A stretch of DNA of 33,845 nucleotides, taken from contig JAFYEL010000005.1 in NCBI GenBank assembly GCA_017544285.1, positions 1 to 33,845 of the forward strand, in the 5' to 3' direction. Numbering within the stretch: position 1 is the stretch's first letter; each line of letters starts with the position of its first letter. Below the pieces are notes generated by a model. That model did no database searches. It was not told the origin of the DNA and worked only from the letters and a program-made list of their open reading frames with translations. Origin of the DNA: Lachnospiraceae bacterium. Its GTDB lineage: Bacteria > Bacillota > Clostridia > Lachnospirales > Lachnospiraceae. The translations under genes and the position numbers were made by a program. This document shows positions 32,600-33,845 of the stretch, one piece after another.

Positions 32600-32735
32600 G
32601 AGCCAAGCGGCTCAAAATATGTTGGAACAGGCACGTAGTGCCTGCACGGAAAGGAAAGAGAGTGCCTATGCTTGCATAAAGGCACTCTCTTTTATTTTCG
32701 TGGAAGCACCGCGAAGCGGTGTTCCAACATATTTT
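32600..32735. repeat. Hairpin-rich element bounded by a 16-bp inverted repeat
   Basis: Arms AAAATATGTTGGAACA (32614-32629) and TGTTCCAACATATTTT (32720-32735) are perfect inverted copies. Inside are CAGGCAC-GTA-GTGCCTG (32628-32644), a terminator hairpin (32655-32692) and CACCGC-GAA-GCGGTG (32707-32721). Just before lies GAGCC-AAGC-GGCTC (32600-32613). It resembles a palindromic intergenic repeat or MITE-like unit; no target-site duplication was recognised. Confidence 0.6.
32655..32699 (+). terminator. Intrinsic terminator after guaA
   Basis: A 13-pair stem, AAGAGAGTGCCT and flanking base (32655-32667), with AGGCACTCTCTTT (32680-32692), a 12-base loop that can fold further (ATGC/GCAT), then TTATTTT. 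It lies inside the larger inverted repeat. Confidence 0.85.
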
Positions 32736-33042
32736 AGAGACATTTGGCGACAACATACAGCGAGATGCAGCGCAGCGGAATCGAGCGGCTGATATACGTT
32801 GACAACGTACAGGATGCGAAGTGTAGAAGAAGGTACACCTGAATATATCGTGATGTTAGAGCGAGACTGAAACCAAGACTATTTTGAAAAAAAGTAAAGC
32901 AGTACGGCAAAAAATAAGGACTCAATAAAAAGGTACTATATCATTCTGTATATATTTGTGGTAGTTTCAAATCAAGAACGAAGGATGCGTCACTTCCTAT
33001 TCGAGGATCTGACCTGATACGAGTATTGAAAGGAGAACTGCC
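32736..33042. other. AT-rich intergenic stretch without a recognisable gene
   Basis: About 300 bases follow the inverted repeat. The first part holds small hairpins (TACGTT-GAC-AACGTA, 32795-32809) and GC-rich words such as GCAGCGCAGCGG and GATGCGAAGTG. From about 32880 the sequence becomes AT-rich, unlike the rest of the window. No convincing promoter was found. AAAGGAG before ATG 33043 is the ribosome binding site of the next gene. Confidence 0.6.
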
Positions 33043-33516
33043 ATGAAAAATATAAGATTGGTTCTAATCGGAGAAATGATACTGTTTATTGTGGTATTCA
33101 TGATTAGTGTTCTGGGTGGTAGCTATGGAATGTCTGCTATCTACTGGTTCCTTGATCTTCCGTCGTTACTGCTTATAGTATTGATCCTTATTCCCGGATT
33201 ACTTATCATGGGGGAATGGAAGAATTTCATAAAAGCTTTTTCTGTTGGCATCAAGCCATTTAGTCTGCTGGAACTTAAAAATATTATAGGGGCCGTGGCT
33301 GCGGCGCAGAAACTTACTGTACATGCAGCTCTTTTTGCAATGATCATATCAGGAATCCTTCTGATGGGGCATCTGGATACTCCGGAAACAATAGGCCCCA
33401 ATCTGGCAGTGTGTTTTCTGGCCGGATTGTATTCGGTTATTATTGAGTTCCTGCTCCTTCCGCTAAGACTAAATGCTGAGCGAAAAATGAATGAAGAAAT
33501 GGATCTTGGAGAATGA
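33043..33516 (+). CDS. Small MotA/TolQ-like membrane protein
   Basis: A 157-residue protein with about four membrane spans (about 5-26, 39-60, 90-112, 120-142). DLPSLLLIVLILIPGLLIMG followed by EWKNFIKAFSVG recalls the MotA pattern of a proline-containing helix pair. AVCFLAGLYSVIIEFLLLPL recalls the last MotA helix. It is much shorter than MotA (about 260) and lacks the large cytosolic torque loop, so it is unlikely to be a working flagellar stator. AAAGGAGAACTGCC precedes the start. It overlaps the next gene, a LuxR-type regulator, by four bases, so the two are made together. Function unknown. Confidence 0.6.
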   Translation: MKNIRLVLIGEMILFIVVFMISVLGGSYGMSAIYWFLDLPSLLLIVLILIPGLLIMGEWKNFIKAFSVGIKPFSLLELKNIIGAVAAAQKLTVHAALFAMIISGILLMGHLDTPETIGPNLAVCFLAGLYSVIIEFLLLPLRLNAERKMNEEMDLGE

Positions 33517-33755
33517 CGGAAAATGAGATAACAAAACAGCATTATCTCAAAGTTGCTCAGAAATACGGCTTTACAAGACGTGAGCTGGAACTGGGCTTTC
33601 TAAAGTTGTCCGGATTCTCTAACAGAAGAATATCATATATGCTTGGAATATCAGAACAGACCGTTAAGAACCATTTTACGCACATCTACGAGAAAGCGTG
33701 GGTCCCCGGAAGAAAGGAATTCCAGGAATTGTTTCTTAAAGATGATCAGGCCTGA
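33513..33755 (+). CDS. Small LuxR-type helix-turn-helix regulator
   Basis: An 80-residue protein that is almost only a LuxR/GerE DNA-binding domain: FTRRELELGFLKLSGFSNRR then ISYMLGISEQTVKNHFTHIY, with the usual TVKNH recognition helix. There is no receiver or ligand-binding domain, so control must come from expression or a partner such as the membrane protein encoded just before it (ATGA overlap). Base composition is lower in GC than the main part of the window, which fits an accessory pair. Confidence 0.85.
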   Translation: MTENEITKQHYLKVAQKYGFTRRELELGFLKLSGFSNRRISYMLGISEQTVKNHFTHIYEKAWVPGRKEFQELFLKDDQA

Positions 33756-33817
33756 AATGGATTAAAGAAATGAGCTCTGGTCTATATAAAGGTAATTCCA
33801 CATAAAGAGGATTGTAT

Positions 33818-33845
33818 ATGGCCGGTAATGAGAAAAAAATCATTA
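33818..33845 (+). CDS. Start of an unidentified gene, cut by the window end
   Basis: ATG 33818 follows AAAGAGGATTGTAT with good spacing and opens the frame MAGNEKKII before the window ends. It lies 62 bases after the LuxR-type gene. Nothing can be said about its product. Confidence 0.5.

Noticed and set aside
32600-32735. An intact insertion sequence
   Set aside because: The inverted repeats enclose only about 90 bases with no transposase; at most it is a non-autonomous element.

Overview
The window looks like a chromosomal stretch from an anaerobic, moderate-GC Firmicute of the Lachnospiraceae type (Butyrivibrio/Pseudobutyrivibrio-like). This is inferred from gene content, not from a marker search: oxygen-sensitive radical SAM and ferredoxin-linked enzymes, an archaeal/eukaryotic-type prolyl-tRNA synthetase, an hup-rqcP neighbourhood, a cytosolic chemoreceptor and strong AGGAGG-type ribosome binding sites. 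Most of it reads as core genome. The last ~1.2 kb is more AT-rich and looks accessory. No tRNA, rRNA, CRISPR array or intact insertion sequence was seen.

Layout. 1-7.4 kb is one rightward block: the 3' end of an MsmK/UgpC-type sugar ABC ATPase, a CdaR/PucR-type regulator, a radical SAM activase, tadA, proS (broken by an in-frame TAA), cca, and a lipoprotein with PEGA repeats. 7.4-9.1 kb holds hup with its own strong promoter and terminator, then rqcP and a membrane glycosyltransferase. 9.2-9.65 kb holds no gene but a promoter, a structured stretch of about 350 nt and two terminators, best read as a free-standing non-coding RNA. 9.7-13 kb is a divergent unit: an ECF sigma factor and its membrane anti-sigma factor on the minus strand, and a YfbK-like von Willebrand lipoprotein on the plus strand. 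13-17.2 kb is an aspartate-family amino-acid operon: an ACT regulator, hom, an ApgM-like proposed homoserine kinase, and lysC. A small HExxH/CxxC protein follows.

17.9-22.9 kb carries an AMP-forming acyl-CoA ligase (minus), iorAB (plus) and an amidohydrolase (minus), consistent with aryl-pyruvate/aryl-acid metabolism. 23.0-27.5 kb is a tightly packed five-gene operon: a soluble chemoreceptor with a CZB zinc domain, a PfkB/KdgK-like sugar kinase, a DUF4910 aminopeptidase-like protein, an acyl carrier protein and a MaoC hydratase. 27.5-29.3 kb is a second ECF sigma/anti-sigma pair; the anti-sigma factor has a TolA-like Ala/Glu/Lys repeat. 29.4-32.6 kb joins a VTC polyphosphate polymerase, its DUF4956 membrane partner and guaA. 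32.6-33.0 kb is a hairpin-rich intergenic element. It is followed by a small MotA-like membrane protein overlapping an 80-residue LuxR-type regulator, and the first codons of another gene.

The observations most worth checking are the nonsense codon in the normally essential proS, the orphan ~350-nt RNA, the chemoreceptor-ACP-MaoC operon, the hairpin element behind guaA, and two insertions in GuaA. Family names come from recognising motifs by eye; no database search was run.
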